From: Terrabacter sp. Root181
GTDB taxonomy: Bacteria; Actinomycetota; Actinomycetes; Actinomycetales; Dermatophilaceae
Length of the DNA stretch: 64,000 nucleotides
Direction of reading: 5' to 3'
Assembly (NCBI RefSeq): GCF_001428505.1
Contig: NZ_LMHU01000001.1
Coordinates: forward strand, 16,273-80,272
How positions within the stretch are numbered: position 1 is the first letter of the stretch; every line of letters begins with the position of its first letter. Shown piece by piece: positions 15,992-24,479 of this stretch. Both the position numbers and the translations under genes were made by a program. A model generated the notes under the pieces. It was not told where the DNA came from, ran no database searches, and saw only the letters and a list, made by a program, of their open reading frames with translations.

Positions 15992-16473
15992 ACGAGCAGG
16001 GTCAGGGTCGCGATCGGCGACCAGTCGCGCTCGGGGGCGCGGGTGAAGCCGAAGCGCTCGTAGACGCGGTGCGCCGCGTGCATCATCGGCTGCGTCGAGA
16101 GCACGACGCGGGTGCGGCCGAGGGCCCGGGCGCGGTCGACGCACTCGCGGACGAGGGCCGTCCCGACGCCGCGACCGCGACCGGCGGGGGCGACAGCCAG
16201 GGTCCGGAACTCGGCCTCGCCCTCGCGGGCGACGTCGGCGAACGGGCCCGGGGCCCCGACGAACGCGACCCCACCGAGCACCGTGTCGTCGGCGTCGACC
16301 GCGACGAGCACCTCGGCGTGCTCGGCCCGGCGGCCGACGTCGCGGAGCACGGCAAGGTAGGGGTCATCGGTGCCGAAGTCGAGCAGCCCGTCGTCGAGGT
16401 AGGCCGCGGCCGTCAGCTCACCGAGCCGTTCGTAGTCGCCCGGGTGCGCCGCGCGGATCGTGAAGCCGTCCAT
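15964..16473 (-). CDS. GNAT-family N-acetyltransferase
   Basis: A 169-residue acetyltransferase. It begins FTIRAAHPGDYERLGELTAA and has the acetyl-CoA pyrophosphate-binding motif A, EFRTLAVAPAGRGRGVGTAL (RGRGVG, about residues 95-114), followed by VLSTQPMMHAAHRVYERFGF (motif B). The acceptor is unknown. ATG 16473 starts the fold; the ribosome site is weak. It overlaps the 3' end of the nucleotidyltransferase gene on the opposite strand, and its upstream region carries a decaying 9-bp tandem repeat. Confidence 0.88.
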   Translation of the reverse strand: MDGFTIRAAHPGDYERLGELTAAAYLDDGLLDFGTDDPYLAVLRDVGRRAEHAEVLVAVDADDTVLGGVAFVGAPGPFADVAREGEAEFRTLAVAPAGRGRGVGTALVRECVDRARALGRTRVVLSTQPMMHAAHRVYERFGFTRAPERDWSPIATLTLLVYELELARD

Positions 16474-16516
16474 GCGCGCCAGTGTCGCAGCCGGCCATGG
16501 TCGGCCGTGCCGGCCG

Positions 16517-16579
16517 TCCGGATCGTTCGGATCGTCCGGATCGTTCGGATGGTTCGGAGCGCCCGGGTCGTCACGATCG
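16517..16579. repeat. decaying 9-bp tandem repeat
   Basis: Seven consecutive 9-base units: TCCGGATCG, TTCGGATCG, TCCGGATCG, TTCGGATGG, TTCGGAGCG, CCCGGGTCG, TCACGATCG. The first three differ by one base; later ones drift. It lies in the region between the divergent GNAT and S53 peptidase genes. Confidence 0.75.
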
Positions 16580-16696
16580 CCCGGAGATGGCCTCCCATGC
16601 GACCAGCAGACTCCACCCAGCCGGTTCGCAGAAACCGCACCTACGTTCCGAGACGGCTCGAGCGAGCCGCCTCGGGGGCTACAGGGAAGGGGCAGC

Positions 16697-18064
16697 ATGC
16701 GCACACTCAGCAGACGCACACACACCCGGCGGGCGAGGACCGTCGTGGGCGTGGGGCTCGCGTCGACCGCCCTCGCGCTCGGCACGACCTTCGCCGCGGG
16801 CTCCGCGGCGACGGCGGCCGGCTCGGACAGCGGTGACATCGTCTACACCGTCCACCCGCCGACGAAGCAGTTCTCGACGGGCAGCCGGCCCGGCGCGCTC
16901 CCGACGCCGTCGCAGTGCGTCGCCCGGATCGGGCTGGCCTGCTACACGCCCGCGCTCATCCGCAAGGCGTACGACATCCCCGACGGCTGGACCGGCAAGG
17001 GTCAGCGCATCGTCGTCGTCGACGCGTACGGCAGCCCCACGGTGCGCCAGGACCTCGACGTCTTCAGCCAGACCTTCGGCCTGCCCGGGGCCGACCTCAA
17101 CGTCTATTACCCGGGCGGTCAGCCGCAGACGAGCACGGCGCACCAGGGCCAGCCGCTCGGCTGGGCCGGCGAGACGAGCCTCGACGTCCAGTGGGCGCAC
17201 GCCATCGCGCCCGACGCGACGATCAACCTCGTCGTCGCGCCGAACAACTACGGCAACGCGCTCAACGTGGCCGTGCGCTACGCCGTCGACCACGACCTCG
17301 GCGACGTCCTGTCGATGAGCTACGGCGCCGACGAGGCTGCGATCAAGGGCAAGGGCAACAACCTGCAGCTCCAGCAGTCGCACGCGAACTTCGCGGCGGC
17401 GGCCGCCAAGGGGATCTCCCTGTTCGCCTCGTCGGGCGACGACGGCGCCTCGAACGGCGGCCCTGCCCTCGCGGCCGGCTACCCGGCATCCGACCCGCTC
17501 GTCACCGCGGTCGGCGGCACGAACCTCTTCGCGAGCGACTCGGGCGACTACCAGGGCGAGACGGTCTGGGGCGACGAGGCATCGTGCGCCGTGCACCAGC
17601 CGTTCGGCTGCACCCTCGGACCGATCGGCGCGACGGGCGGAGCCCCGAGCACGATCTTCCGCGCGCCCGCCTACCAGGCCGGCGTCTCCGGCAACCCGAT
17701 GCGCACGACGTCCGACGTGTGCTACGACGCGTCGGTCTACACGTCGGTCTTCGTCTACGAGGGCTTCAACGCCAACCCGGACGACAACGGCTTCTACTTC
17801 TACGGCGGCACGAGCTCCGGCTCCCCGCAGTGGGCCGCGATCGGGGCCCTCGCCGACCAGCAGGCGGGCCACCGCCTGGGCGCGCTCAACCCGGCGCTCT
17901 ACACGATCGGCACGGGGGCGACGCACGCCCTCGCCTTCCACGACGTCACGTCGGGCAACAACGCCTGGCACGGGCCCGGCCTCGACGCGAAGGCCGGCTA
18001 CGACGACCCCACCGGGCTCGGCTCGCCGGACGTCTCGAACCTCGTGGGCCAGCTCGTCCACTGA
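16697..18064 (+). CDS. secreted S53-family (sedolisin) serine peptidase
   Basis: A 455-residue exported protein with a long signal peptide (RRAR, then a hydrophobic stretch ending GSAATAAG). The sedolisin triad is visible: Glu159 and Asp163 in GETSLDVQWAHAIAP and Ser373 in GGTSSGSPQW. AYGSPTV and SSGDDGAS blocks are typical, and a C-terminal D-G-rich Ca site appears as FHDVTSG...AGYDDPTGLGSP. The usual Pro-kumamolisin activation domain of roughly 150 residues is missing: the peptidase fold starts about 80 residues from Met1. GGGAAGGGG precedes ATG 16697. It probably degrades proteins outside the cell at acid pH; a terminator hairpin follows at 18088. Confidence 0.9.
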   Translation: MRTLSRRTHTRRARTVVGVGLASTALALGTTFAAGSAATAAGSDSGDIVYTVHPPTKQFSTGSRPGALPTPSQCVARIGLACYTPALIRKAYDIPDGWTGKGQRIVVVDAYGSPTVRQDLDVFSQTFGLPGADLNVYYPGGQPQTSTAHQGQPLGWAGETSLDVQWAHAIAPDATINLVVAPNNYGNALNVAVRYAVDHDLGDVLSMSYGADEAAIKGKGNNLQLQQSHANFAAAAAKGISLFASSGDDGASNGGPALAAGYPASDPLVTAVGGTNLFASDSGDYQGETVWGDEASCAVHQPFGCTLGPIGATGGAPSTIFRAPAYQAGVSGNPMRTTSDVCYDASVYTSVFVYEGFNANPDDNGFYFYGGTSSGSPQWAAIGALADQQAGHRLGALNPALYTIGTGATHALAFHDVTSGNNAWHGPGLDAKAGYDDPTGLGSPDVSNLVGQLVH

Positions 18065-19008
18065 CCCATCGCGTATGCCGTGTCGTGGCCACCCAGCGCT
18101 CCGCTGGGTGGCTGCTCCACGAGCTTGGTGAAGCGGGCCGAGTAGTGCGTGAACCCGCCTGCGTGACTCGCGTCGTCGAAGGTGACCGTGGTCGCGCCGG
18201 CCCGGGCCGCCATGTACCGCTGCAGGGCCGGGTCGATGACCCGGTCGGCGCCGGAGACGGCGTACCAGGACGGGATGGCGGGCCAGGCGACGTCGGCCGA
18301 CGGCGCGAACAGGATGCTGAGGTCCGTGGGCGTCTGGGCACGATCGAGCGTGGCCGCGAGCCGAGGGCTCAGGTCCTGCGCGAAGTCGTCGCGGAAGTTC
18401 GTCGACGTGATGGTGGCGCGACCTGCGCTGTCGAAGGTGATGTGACCGGGCGCGAGGAAGGCGGCTGGCGCGTAACCCGCGCCCAGCCCAATGATGCTCT
18501 CCCCGGCTGCCGGGACGAAGGCGGCTGTGTAGACGAGCGCCGACACGTCGCTCCGCCCGGCGGCCGCGTCGGAGATGACGAAGCCGCCGTAGGAGTGCCC
18601 GACCACGACCTTGGGGCCGGCTACCGCGTCCAAGGTCGCCCTGACCGTCGCGATGTCGTCGACCGTCCCGGACAGCGGCAGCGGAACGGCGACCGAGGTG
18701 TAGCCGTCCTTGCGCAGCGCCGCGGAGACCTCGTCCCACGACGAGGGACCGGCGAACGCGCCGTGCACGAGCACGATGGTGGGGCGCGCCGCAACGGAGG
18801 TCAGTGCCCCGGACGAGGCGGGTCCGGCCTGGGCCGGGGCCCCGGCCATGAGGGCGACGAGCGCGGCGAGCACCACGCCGGCCAGCCACGTCGAACGTCT
18901 CCGGACGCTCGAGGCACCGCGTCCGTTCCTCATCCGGCCGGGACCTGGAACGAGGTCCGGCGACGTGGGCGGTGGGGTGGTCACGATGCCGGACCGGTTG
19001 CTGGACAT
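17998..19008 (-). CDS. secreted alpha/beta hydrolase (EstC-like)
   Basis: A 336-residue hydrolase with an N-terminal signal region (a long basic n-region, RRRSTWLAGVVLAALVALMA, cleavage near APAQA). Motifs are VLVHGAFAGPSSW (oxyanion), VVGHSYGG (nucleophile Ser), and DDASHAGGF near the C-terminus (catalytic His). GAGGAGAACCAC before ATG 19008 supports the long N-terminus. The frame does not stop where family members usually end (after FTKLVEQ) but reads through the hairpin at 18088-18112 and 67 bases antisense into the S53 gene, adding about 35 residues. It is the third gene of an operon with the SDR and the other hydrolase. Confidence 0.85.
   Translation of the reverse strand: MSSNRSGIVTTPPPTSPDLVPGPGRMRNGRGASSVRRRSTWLAGVVLAALVALMAGAPAQAGPASSGALTSVAARPTIVLVHGAFAGPSSWDEVSAALRKDGYTSVAVPLPLSGTVDDIATVRATLDAVAGPKVVVGHSYGGFVISDAAAGRSDVSALVYTAAFVPAAGESIIGLGAGYAPAAFLAPGHITFDSAGRATITSTNFRDDFAQDLSPRLAATLDRAQTPTDLSILFAPSADVAWPAIPSWYAVSGADRVIDPALQRYMAARAGATTVTFDDASHAGGFTHYSARFTKLVEQPPSGALGGHDTAYAMGQWTSWPTRFETSGEPSPVGSS
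18088..18112. terminator. bidirectional terminator hairpin
   Basis: GCCACCCAGCG-CTC-CGCTGGGTGGC, a perfect 11-bp stem with a 3-base loop, 24 bases after the S53 peptidase stop. It lies within the end of the convergent hydrolase frame. Confidence 0.75.
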
Positions 19009-19032
19009 GTGGTTCTCCTCGTGCTCGGGAGG

Positions 19033-19818
19033 TCAGGTGGTGGTGATGAGGCCGCCGTCGATGGCGACGTCGGCTCCGGTGATGTTTCCTGCGACGTCGC
19101 TGGCCAGGAAGGCGACCAGGTTGGCCACCTCACTGGGCCGGGTGAAGCGGCCCGTGGCGGATTCCCGAGCCGCTGCGGCGGCGACGGCGGAGGGGTCCGT
19201 CCCCTGCCGTGCGGACACCGCGGCGGCAACCCCGCCGGCGCCCAGCCACAGGTCGGTGGAGACCGGCCCCGGGCTCACGGTGTTGACGCGAATCCCCTTC
19301 GGGCCCAGTTCCTTCGAGAGGGACTTGCAGAAGCTCCGCAACGCCGCCTTGGCCGCGCTGTAGTCGATGACGCCCGGGTCGGCCAGGACGGCGTTGACCG
19401 AGCTCGTGCAGACGATGACTCCCCGGCCACGAGCCAGCATCATCGGCAGGGCGGCGCGGGTGGTGCGCACGGCGGCCATGAGGTTGAGCGTGTACGTCGT
19501 CGCCCACTGCTCGTCTGTCACGGCCACGAAGCCGTCCAGTCGCGGGGTCACCGCTCCGACGTTGTTGACGAGGATGTCGAGACGCCCGCGCCCGGCAGCG
19601 GCGTCGACGAGGTGGGCCACCCCGTCGGGCTGACCGAGGTCGGCGGCGACGTACGTCACCGTCCCGGTACGGGTCAAGGCCTCCAGCTCTGCCGAGGTCT
19701 CGCGTGCGCCGGCCACCACCGTGACCCCCTCGTCAGCCAAGACCCTCGTGATGGCGAGACCGATCCCCTTGCTCGCACTGGTGACGATCGCGACCTGCCC
19801 CGCCAGCCCGAGGTCCAC
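19033..19818 (-). CDS. short-chain dehydrogenase/reductase
   Basis: A 261-residue classical SDR. The cofactor motif is TSASKGIG (TGxxxGxG-type with Thr-Ser variation) at about residues 13-20, NNVG follows, and the catalytic set is Ser in CTSSVNAV plus YSAAK (YxxxK). The C-terminal GNITGADVAIDGG segment is typical of the FabG-like group. It would oxidise or reduce an alcohol/ketone using NAD(P)H. The GTG start at 19818 lies 2 bp after the stop of the upstream hydrolase; AAGGACT precedes it. The operon order hydrolase, SDR, secreted hydrolase suggests breakdown of an ester or lactone compound. Confidence 0.88.
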   Translation of the reverse strand: MDLGLAGQVAIVTSASKGIGLAITRVLADEGVTVVAGARETSAELEALTRTGTVTYVAADLGQPDGVAHLVDAAAGRGRLDILVNNVGAVTPRLDGFVAVTDEQWATTYTLNLMAAVRTTRAALPMMLARGRGVIVCTSSVNAVLADPGVIDYSAAKAALRSFCKSLSKELGPKGIRVNTVSPGPVSTDLWLGAGGVAAAVSARQGTDPSAVAAAAARESATGRFTRPSEVANLVAFLASDVAGNITGADVAIDGGLITTT

Positions 19819-19820
19819 GC

Positions 19821-20621
19821 TCAGAGTCCTTGCTCGTGCAGCCAGGCCAGCACGGCCTCGGCGATCTCGTTCCAGCCACTGTCGATCGTCAGCGAGTGAC
19901 CCCGACCCTCGAACTGACGCAGCTCGGTGACCGCGGTCGAGTGGCGGTACTGCTTGAGCGTCGACCGGGTGACGGCGTCGGGAACCGTGTGGTCCTCCAG
20001 GCCGGAGATCAGCAGGAGCGGGCCACGGGTCGTGTTGCGCGTATCGACCGCCGCCTCCGAGTGGAGCGAGAAGTTGGCGGCTGCGGCCTGGAACAAGGGC
20101 TTCGCGGGTGACGGGATGCTCCACTTCTCGTAGAGGGCGTCCGACTCCTCCTCACTCACCGCGTTGCCGAAGCCGAAGCGGAACTCCTTGGCCGTCAGCG
20201 AGACCGCCTTGCTGCGGTTGGCGGGGTTGCCCAGGGCCGGCAGTCCGGCGCGCAGCTGGGCGAGCGGTAGCGGCAGGACGCCCTTGATCTGCGCCGGGTC
20301 GATGGCAACCGCCGCGGCTGCTTTCCCCTGCCCCAGCAGCTTCTCGGCGATGAGCCCGCCGAACGAGTGACCGATGATGACCGGCGGCTCCGACGACCCG
20401 TCGATCAGTGACGCGTAGTGGTTGGTCACGTCGTCGATGCCCAGGCCCGCGACGGCCTCCGGGTGCTGACGGGCCTCGGCCACGGTCTCGGGCTCGTGGG
20501 GCCACCCGGGCGCGGTGGGCGAGTAGCCCGACCGAGCGAAGGCCTCGACCCACGGGGCCCAGCTGGTGCTGTGGAGCCACAGTCCGTGGATGAAGATGAC
20601 GGGTCGTTGGGCTGGCTGCAT
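19821..20621 (-). CDS. alpha/beta hydrolase, paralogue of the 12914-13798 gene
   Basis: A 266-residue hydrolase with FIHGLWLHSTSW (oxyanion), IGHSFGGLIAEK (nucleophile Ser), LISGLEDH (acid region) and GRGHSLTIDSGW (catalytic His). It shares long blocks with the hydrolase at 12914-13798 (for example APGWPHEPETVAEARQHPE), so the two arose by duplication. It lacks that protein's extra N-terminal segment. GGAGG precedes ATG 20621. It is the first gene of a three-gene operon divergent from a LysR regulator, the expected activator. Substrate unknown. Confidence 0.88.
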   Translation of the reverse strand: MQPAQRPVIFIHGLWLHSTSWAPWVEAFARSGYSPTAPGWPHEPETVAEARQHPEAVAGLGIDDVTNHYASLIDGSSEPPVIIGHSFGGLIAEKLLGQGKAAAAVAIDPAQIKGVLPLPLAQLRAGLPALGNPANRSKAVSLTAKEFRFGFGNAVSEEESDALYEKWSIPSPAKPLFQAAAANFSLHSEAAVDTRNTTRGPLLLISGLEDHTVPDAVTRSTLKQYRHSTAVTELRQFEGRGHSLTIDSGWNEIAEAVLAWLHEQGL

Positions 20622-20855
20622 GACGGTGCCTCCGGAGCGGATGCTGGCGGGGCGACCTCCTGGCCGTCCACGTTGTCGCGCTGCACGGCGACGGTTCCGA
20701 GTCTTGCCGCACCCTCGTCGCGCGTCCAAGACCCGTTCCGGACCGATCGATAACCGCGAGCGCCCCTCCCGCAGCGGCCGGCTCGGTAGCGTGGGCGACG
20801 GAGACCGGCAACCAGCTACGCCCGTCCAGTCCACGGCCTCCACGGAGGCGTCGGC

Positions 20856-21896
20856 ATGGACCTGGAGCTTCGACTGGTGCGCTACTTCGTGGCGGTCGCC
20901 GACGAGCTGCACTTCGGTCGTGCCGCGGCACGCCTCTACGTGAGCCAGCCGGCGCTCTCCAAGCAGATCCGCAAGCTCGAGGACCAGCTCGGCGAACCCC
21001 TCTTCGTGCGGGACAGCCGGCACGTGACCCTGACGACGCGAGGGGAGCGCTTCCTCGTGGACGCCCGTCGCCTACTGGCGCTGGCGGACTCGATGTCCGA
21101 ACGGACCCGATCGGCGGGGGTGCGCATCGCCCATGTGTTCGAGCTGTCCACGAGCCAGGTCGTCGCCGACGCCTTCAGGGTGGCCGAGCCGGGGATCCCG
21201 CTGCGAGAGCATGCCATGGACAGCGTCACGCAGCTCAACGCGCTCCTGCAGGGCCGCCTCGATGTCGCCATCCTGCGCGTCACGCCGCGGATGAAGGTCG
21301 CGCACCCCACCGGCTGGCGCCACCGGCTCCTGCGCCTCGAGCCCCTCGTACTCGTGGGGCGACACGAGGATGGGCACCAGGGGAGGGTGTCGTTCGGCGC
21401 ACGGCCGTTGCACGTCTTCGGGGACCCGCCCAGTTCCGGTACCTACAACGCGCACGGACAGTACCTGACCGCCCTGGAGCAACGACTCGGGCACACGATG
21501 CAGTGGCTCGGTACACCGGGGGCCTTCAGTCACTGCCTCTCGCATGTTAGATGGGCACCTGACAGCGTCCACTACCTCGAGTTCCTCAGCTACGCGGAGA
21601 AGTACGTCGCCGAGGGGCTCCACATGTCCTGGCCCGACGAGATCCAGCCGTACTACCCGTGGTCGCTCGCCTGGCGCGCAGACGACGTCGACGCGACGAC
21701 GACTCGACTCATCGAGGTCTCGGTCGGCGTGGCCGACGAGCTCGGCTGGCTGGACTCGGGGCGGGACGGCAGACACGCCCCCGCCTGGCTGCCGGATGAC
21801 GACCCGGCCTGGCAGGAGGTCCACACAGCCGACCCGGGCGCCCACGAGACGGCTCAGGCGACGGGCACTGCGCCAGAGAGTGCAACGGGCGCCTGA
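20856..21896 (+). CDS. LysR-family transcriptional regulator
   Basis: A 346-residue regulator. The N-terminal winged HTH is textbook: LRYFVAVADELHFGRAAARL, SQPALSKQIRKLEDQLG, LFVRDSRHVTLTTRG. The C-terminal domain is less typical: it has a WRLxxLEPLVLVGR-like strand pair but ends in a Pro/Asp-rich tail of about 40 residues (DDDPAWQEVHTADPG). It is divergent from the hydrolase-SDR-hydrolase operon across a 234-base gap, in which no obvious palindrome longer than 10 bases was seen. As for most LysR proteins, it likely activates the divergent operon on binding a pathway compound and represses itself. Confidence 0.9.
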   Translation: MDLELRLVRYFVAVADELHFGRAAARLYVSQPALSKQIRKLEDQLGEPLFVRDSRHVTLTTRGERFLVDARRLLALADSMSERTRSAGVRIAHVFELSTSQVVADAFRVAEPGIPLREHAMDSVTQLNALLQGRLDVAILRVTPRMKVAHPTGWRHRLLRLEPLVLVGRHEDGHQGRVSFGARPLHVFGDPPSSGTYNAHGQYLTALEQRLGHTMQWLGTPGAFSHCLSHVRWAPDSVHYLEFLSYAEKYVAEGLHMSWPDEIQPYYPWSLAWRADDVDATTTRLIEVSVGVADELGWLDSGRDGRHAPAWLPDDDPAWQEVHTADPGAHETAQATGTAPESATGA

Positions 21897-22016
21897 CAGG
21901 TCGCCTGTCACGCGCGCACGTGCAACCTCACTCGTCGCCGCTGGGGCAGGCGCCGGCGTCTGGGTCCCGCGCGATGGCCGCAGGTCGGGCCCGAACGGAT
22001 CAGGCAGACAGCCAGG

Positions 22017-22853
22017 TCAGGCCGCGAGGCGCCAGGCGAGGACGCCGAAGAGCACGCCGAGCGAGTTCGTGGCCCAGTGCATGCCGACGCTCGCGAAGAG
22101 GCTGCCGCTGCGACGGCGCAGCTCACCGGCGAGCACGCCACCGAGCGCGGTGAAGAGCACGGTGCCGCCGACGACGGCGGCCTTGGCGAAGGGGCCCAGC
22201 CCGGCGACGGCGGAGCCGATCGCCTCGTTGCCGGTGGCCGAGGCCATGGCGGGGAAGACGTGCCAGAGGCCGAAGAGCAGGGACGACCCCGCGAGGACCT
22301 GCCACATCCGGGCGTGCCGGGAGAGGAAGCCCCAGAGCACGGAGCGGAAGGCGACCTCCTCGAGCAGGATCGTGCCGACGGGGATCATGACGAACGCCGT
22401 GAGCAGCGCACCCGCCGGGGGCAGGTGGTAGCGGACGTCGAGGAACGCGGTGCGCGTCGACGGGAGCAGGATGCCGACGAGGTAGACGAGCCCGACGACG
22501 GCGATGACGCCGAGCCCCCACCGGATGCCGCGGGCATGGGTGTGCCGGGCGAGCCCCAGCTGGTGCCACGACAGGCCCTGCCAGCGGGCGAAGCCGAGGA
22601 GGGCGACGGCCCCGACCGGGCCGAGCCACATGGTGTCCCAGCCCAGCACGTGGTTGGCGACGTTGACGCCGGCGAGGGCGAAGACGACGACCACGGTGGC
22701 GGCCATCCGGGCCCGCCGTCCGCGGGCGATGAGTGCCAGACGGCGTCGACGCACCGGGTCGTGGGCCGTGGCCACGGAGACCATGGGGATGCCGTCGGTC
22801 GGGGACGCGACGGCGACAACGGGGCTCACGGCTGGGCTGTTCATTGCCACCAT
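22017..22853 (-). CDS. CPBP-family intramembrane metalloprotease
   Basis: A 278-residue membrane protein with about seven helices. The three Abi/CPBP motifs are in order: EEVAFRSVLWG (EExxxR), LFGLWHVFPA (FxxxH) and MHWATNSLG (HxxxN), forming the intramembrane zinc site known from Rce1-like proteases. Bacterial members are linked to bacteriocin self-immunity or processing of membrane peptides, but the target here is unknown. Two in-frame ATGs (22853, 22844) are both possible; the second has GGTGG four bases upstream. It stands alone between unrelated genes. Confidence 0.88.
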   Translation of the reverse strand: MVAMNSPAVSPVVAVASPTDGIPMVSVATAHDPVRRRRLALIARGRRARMAATVVVVFALAGVNVANHVLGWDTMWLGPVGAVALLGFARWQGLSWHQLGLARHTHARGIRWGLGVIAVVGLVYLVGILLPSTRTAFLDVRYHLPPAGALLTAFVMIPVGTILLEEVAFRSVLWGFLSRHARMWQVLAGSSLLFGLWHVFPAMASATGNEAIGSAVAGLGPFAKAAVVGGTVLFTALGGVLAGELRRRSGSLFASVGMHWATNSLGVLFGVLAWRLAA

Positions 22854-23017
22854 TTTCGCACGTCAACCTGTGCGCGACCTGTGCTGGAACCGCCCGGCGA
22901 TCCCGCCTGCCACCCCGGTCACAAGCGCCTCAACCCACCCCGAAGGCCACGCCGCCACAGCAGACATCTCCGGCGATTCCGGGGCGACGCCGAGGCCGGT
23001 CGCCCTAGGGTCTTCCC

Positions 23018-23737
23018 ATGGCGACATCTCCGGTGCCGGCACCGGTGCTGGCGAGGGTCCACCCAGACGCGTGGCGACGCTTCCGCTACGGACTGGTCGT
23101 GGCCTGCTTCGTCCTCCTCGGGTGCGGCCTGGTGCTGGGCTCGGCTCCCGCGACCTTCGCCGACCTCAGAGCAGGCGTCAGCGCCGGCCGTGTCGACGAG
23201 GTGCACGTGTCCGGGGCGCTGCCCCCCGGGGCGACGGGCTTGGTGACCGTGTCCCTCGCGTGGCGCGACGGCGGCCGCAACCGGTTCGCCGAGGTGGTCC
23301 AGGTGAGCGATCCTGCGGTCTCGTCGCCGGGCGACATCGGCGCCCGCGAGATCGTGACCGAGAACCTCGAGGAGTCGCTCCGCGCGCTGCAACCGGGCGT
23401 GCGCATCGTGGCGGACACGTGGCGCGACCCCGGTCACGAGCTCGCCGGCTGGCGCGTGCCGGGGTGGTTCGCCGCTGCGGCGCTCGTGCTCTGGTTCGCG
23501 ACCGTGGCGCTGCTCTTCAACGGCGCTCAGCCGTGGTGGGCCACCCGCTGGGCCTGGTTCTGGGCGCTCTTCTCCCCGGCCGCGGTCGTGGCCGTGCCAC
23601 TGTTCCTGCTCGTCTCCGGCCCGCCGCCCGGGGTGCCCGACACGGGGCGGTCCGGGCGTCGCCTCACCGGCGGCTGGGCCTTCATCCTGTTCTACCTCGT
23701 GGCACCGGCCGCCTACGGAGCCCTCACCCGCTCCTGA
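23018..23737 (+). CDS. hypothetical membrane protein
   Basis: A 239-residue protein with four predicted helices: one at residues 23-44 (YGLVVACFVLLGCGLVLGSA), then an extracytoplasmic domain of about 100 residues with a beta-rich look, and three helices from residue 150 on, containing a Trp-rich stretch (PWWATRWAWFWALF). I do not recognise the family and see no catalytic motif. ATG 23018 has no strong ribosome site. The last 14 bases overlap the convergent DinB-like gene. Confidence 0.6.
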   Translation: MATSPVPAPVLARVHPDAWRRFRYGLVVACFVLLGCGLVLGSAPATFADLRAGVSAGRVDEVHVSGALPPGATGLVTVSLAWRDGGRNRFAEVVQVSDPAVSSPGDIGAREIVTENLEESLRALQPGVRIVADTWRDPGHELAGWRVPGWFAAAALVLWFATVALLFNGAQPWWATRWAWFWALFSPAAVVAVPLFLLVSGPPPGVPDTGRSGRRLTGGWAFILFYLVAPAAYGALTRS

Positions 23738-24272
23738 GCCGACGGCCTCGGCGGCGCCGCTCGACGAGCCCGCGGACGTACTCGGCCTGGCCGAGGTGCT
23801 TCGCCCCGTCGTCGAGGACGGAGACGAGACGCACCGCCACGGTGACGGGCGGGTCCCAGCGCTCGTCGACGACCCGGGCGTATGCCGTGTCGTCGAGCTC
23901 CTCGACGAGCTCGACCGTCCGCTCGTGGACCGCCGCGTGGTATGCCGCGAAGAGGGCCGGGTCGGCGACGGTGAAGCGTCCGACGTCTGCCGACGTCATG
24001 CTCCAGCCGTGCGCGTCCGCCCGGTAGGGCAGCCCGAACCGTTCGACCCAGCCGTCGCCGCGCCACACCGAGTCGTCGGCGTCGGCCAGCTGGGCCACCT
24101 GGTCGTCCTGCTGCCGGGCGAGGTGCCAGACGAGCCATGCGATGTGGTTCGCGTCCGGGTCGGGGCGCCAGAGCAGCTCCTCGACGGAGAGACCGTCGAC
24201 GACCTCCGGCAGGCCGTCACGGATGCGGCCGAAGCCGTCGAGCATCAGGTCGCGTGCGATGTCGGTCGTCAT
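23724..24272 (-). CDS. DinB-family protein (DUF664-like)
   Basis: A 182-residue four-helix-bundle protein of the DinB/mycothiol-transferase-like superfamily. Helix one carries LMLDGFGRIRDGLPEVVDGL, then VEELLWRPDPDANHIAWLVWHLAR, the DUF664 signature with the first metal-binding His, and the last metal His lies in DGAKHLGQAEYVRGL. In actinobacteria such proteins are thought to use mycothiol or another thiol in transfer reactions; the substrate is unknown. GGGGAGG precedes ATG 24272 with 8-base spacing. It is divergent from the BBE-type oxidase. Confidence 0.85.
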   Translation of the reverse strand: MTTDIARDLMLDGFGRIRDGLPEVVDGLSVEELLWRPDPDANHIAWLVWHLARQQDDQVAQLADADDSVWRGDGWVERFGLPYRADAHGWSMTSADVGRFTVADPALFAAYHAAVHERTVELVEELDDTAYARVVDERWDPPVTVAVRLVSVLDDGAKHLGQAEYVRGLVERRRRGRRLRSG

Positions 24273-24479
24273 GTCGTCCACCTCCCCAGCATGCACCCGG
24301 GCGCGGACCTCCCACGCCGTGCCCCTACTGCATCCCGACCCGCAGTGCGGCGGATCACCTTGCGCCCGTGTGACTCCGGACGAATCAGACCTTTGCCGCG
24401 CGATGTATCTGCAGGGCCCGCCCGGTCTCTGAACCCCCGCGCCCACCACGAGGGCCGACCCCGACACAGGAGACCAGCA

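Noticed and set aside
14570-16144. A 524-codon open frame on the minus strand
   Set aside because: Antisense to the nucleotidyltransferase gene and out of frame with the YjbR and GNAT genes; low-complexity Arg/Asp-rich translation.
16915-19899. A 994-codon open frame on the plus strand
   Set aside because: It is the shadow of the S53 peptidase and, antisense, of the hydrolase and SDR genes; its translation is Arg/Gly/Pro-rich without motifs, as expected from high GC.
22504-24027. A 507-codon open frame on the plus strand
   Set aside because: It overlaps three better genes (CPBP protease, the 23018 membrane protein and the DinB gene) in other frames and has no recognisable domain.
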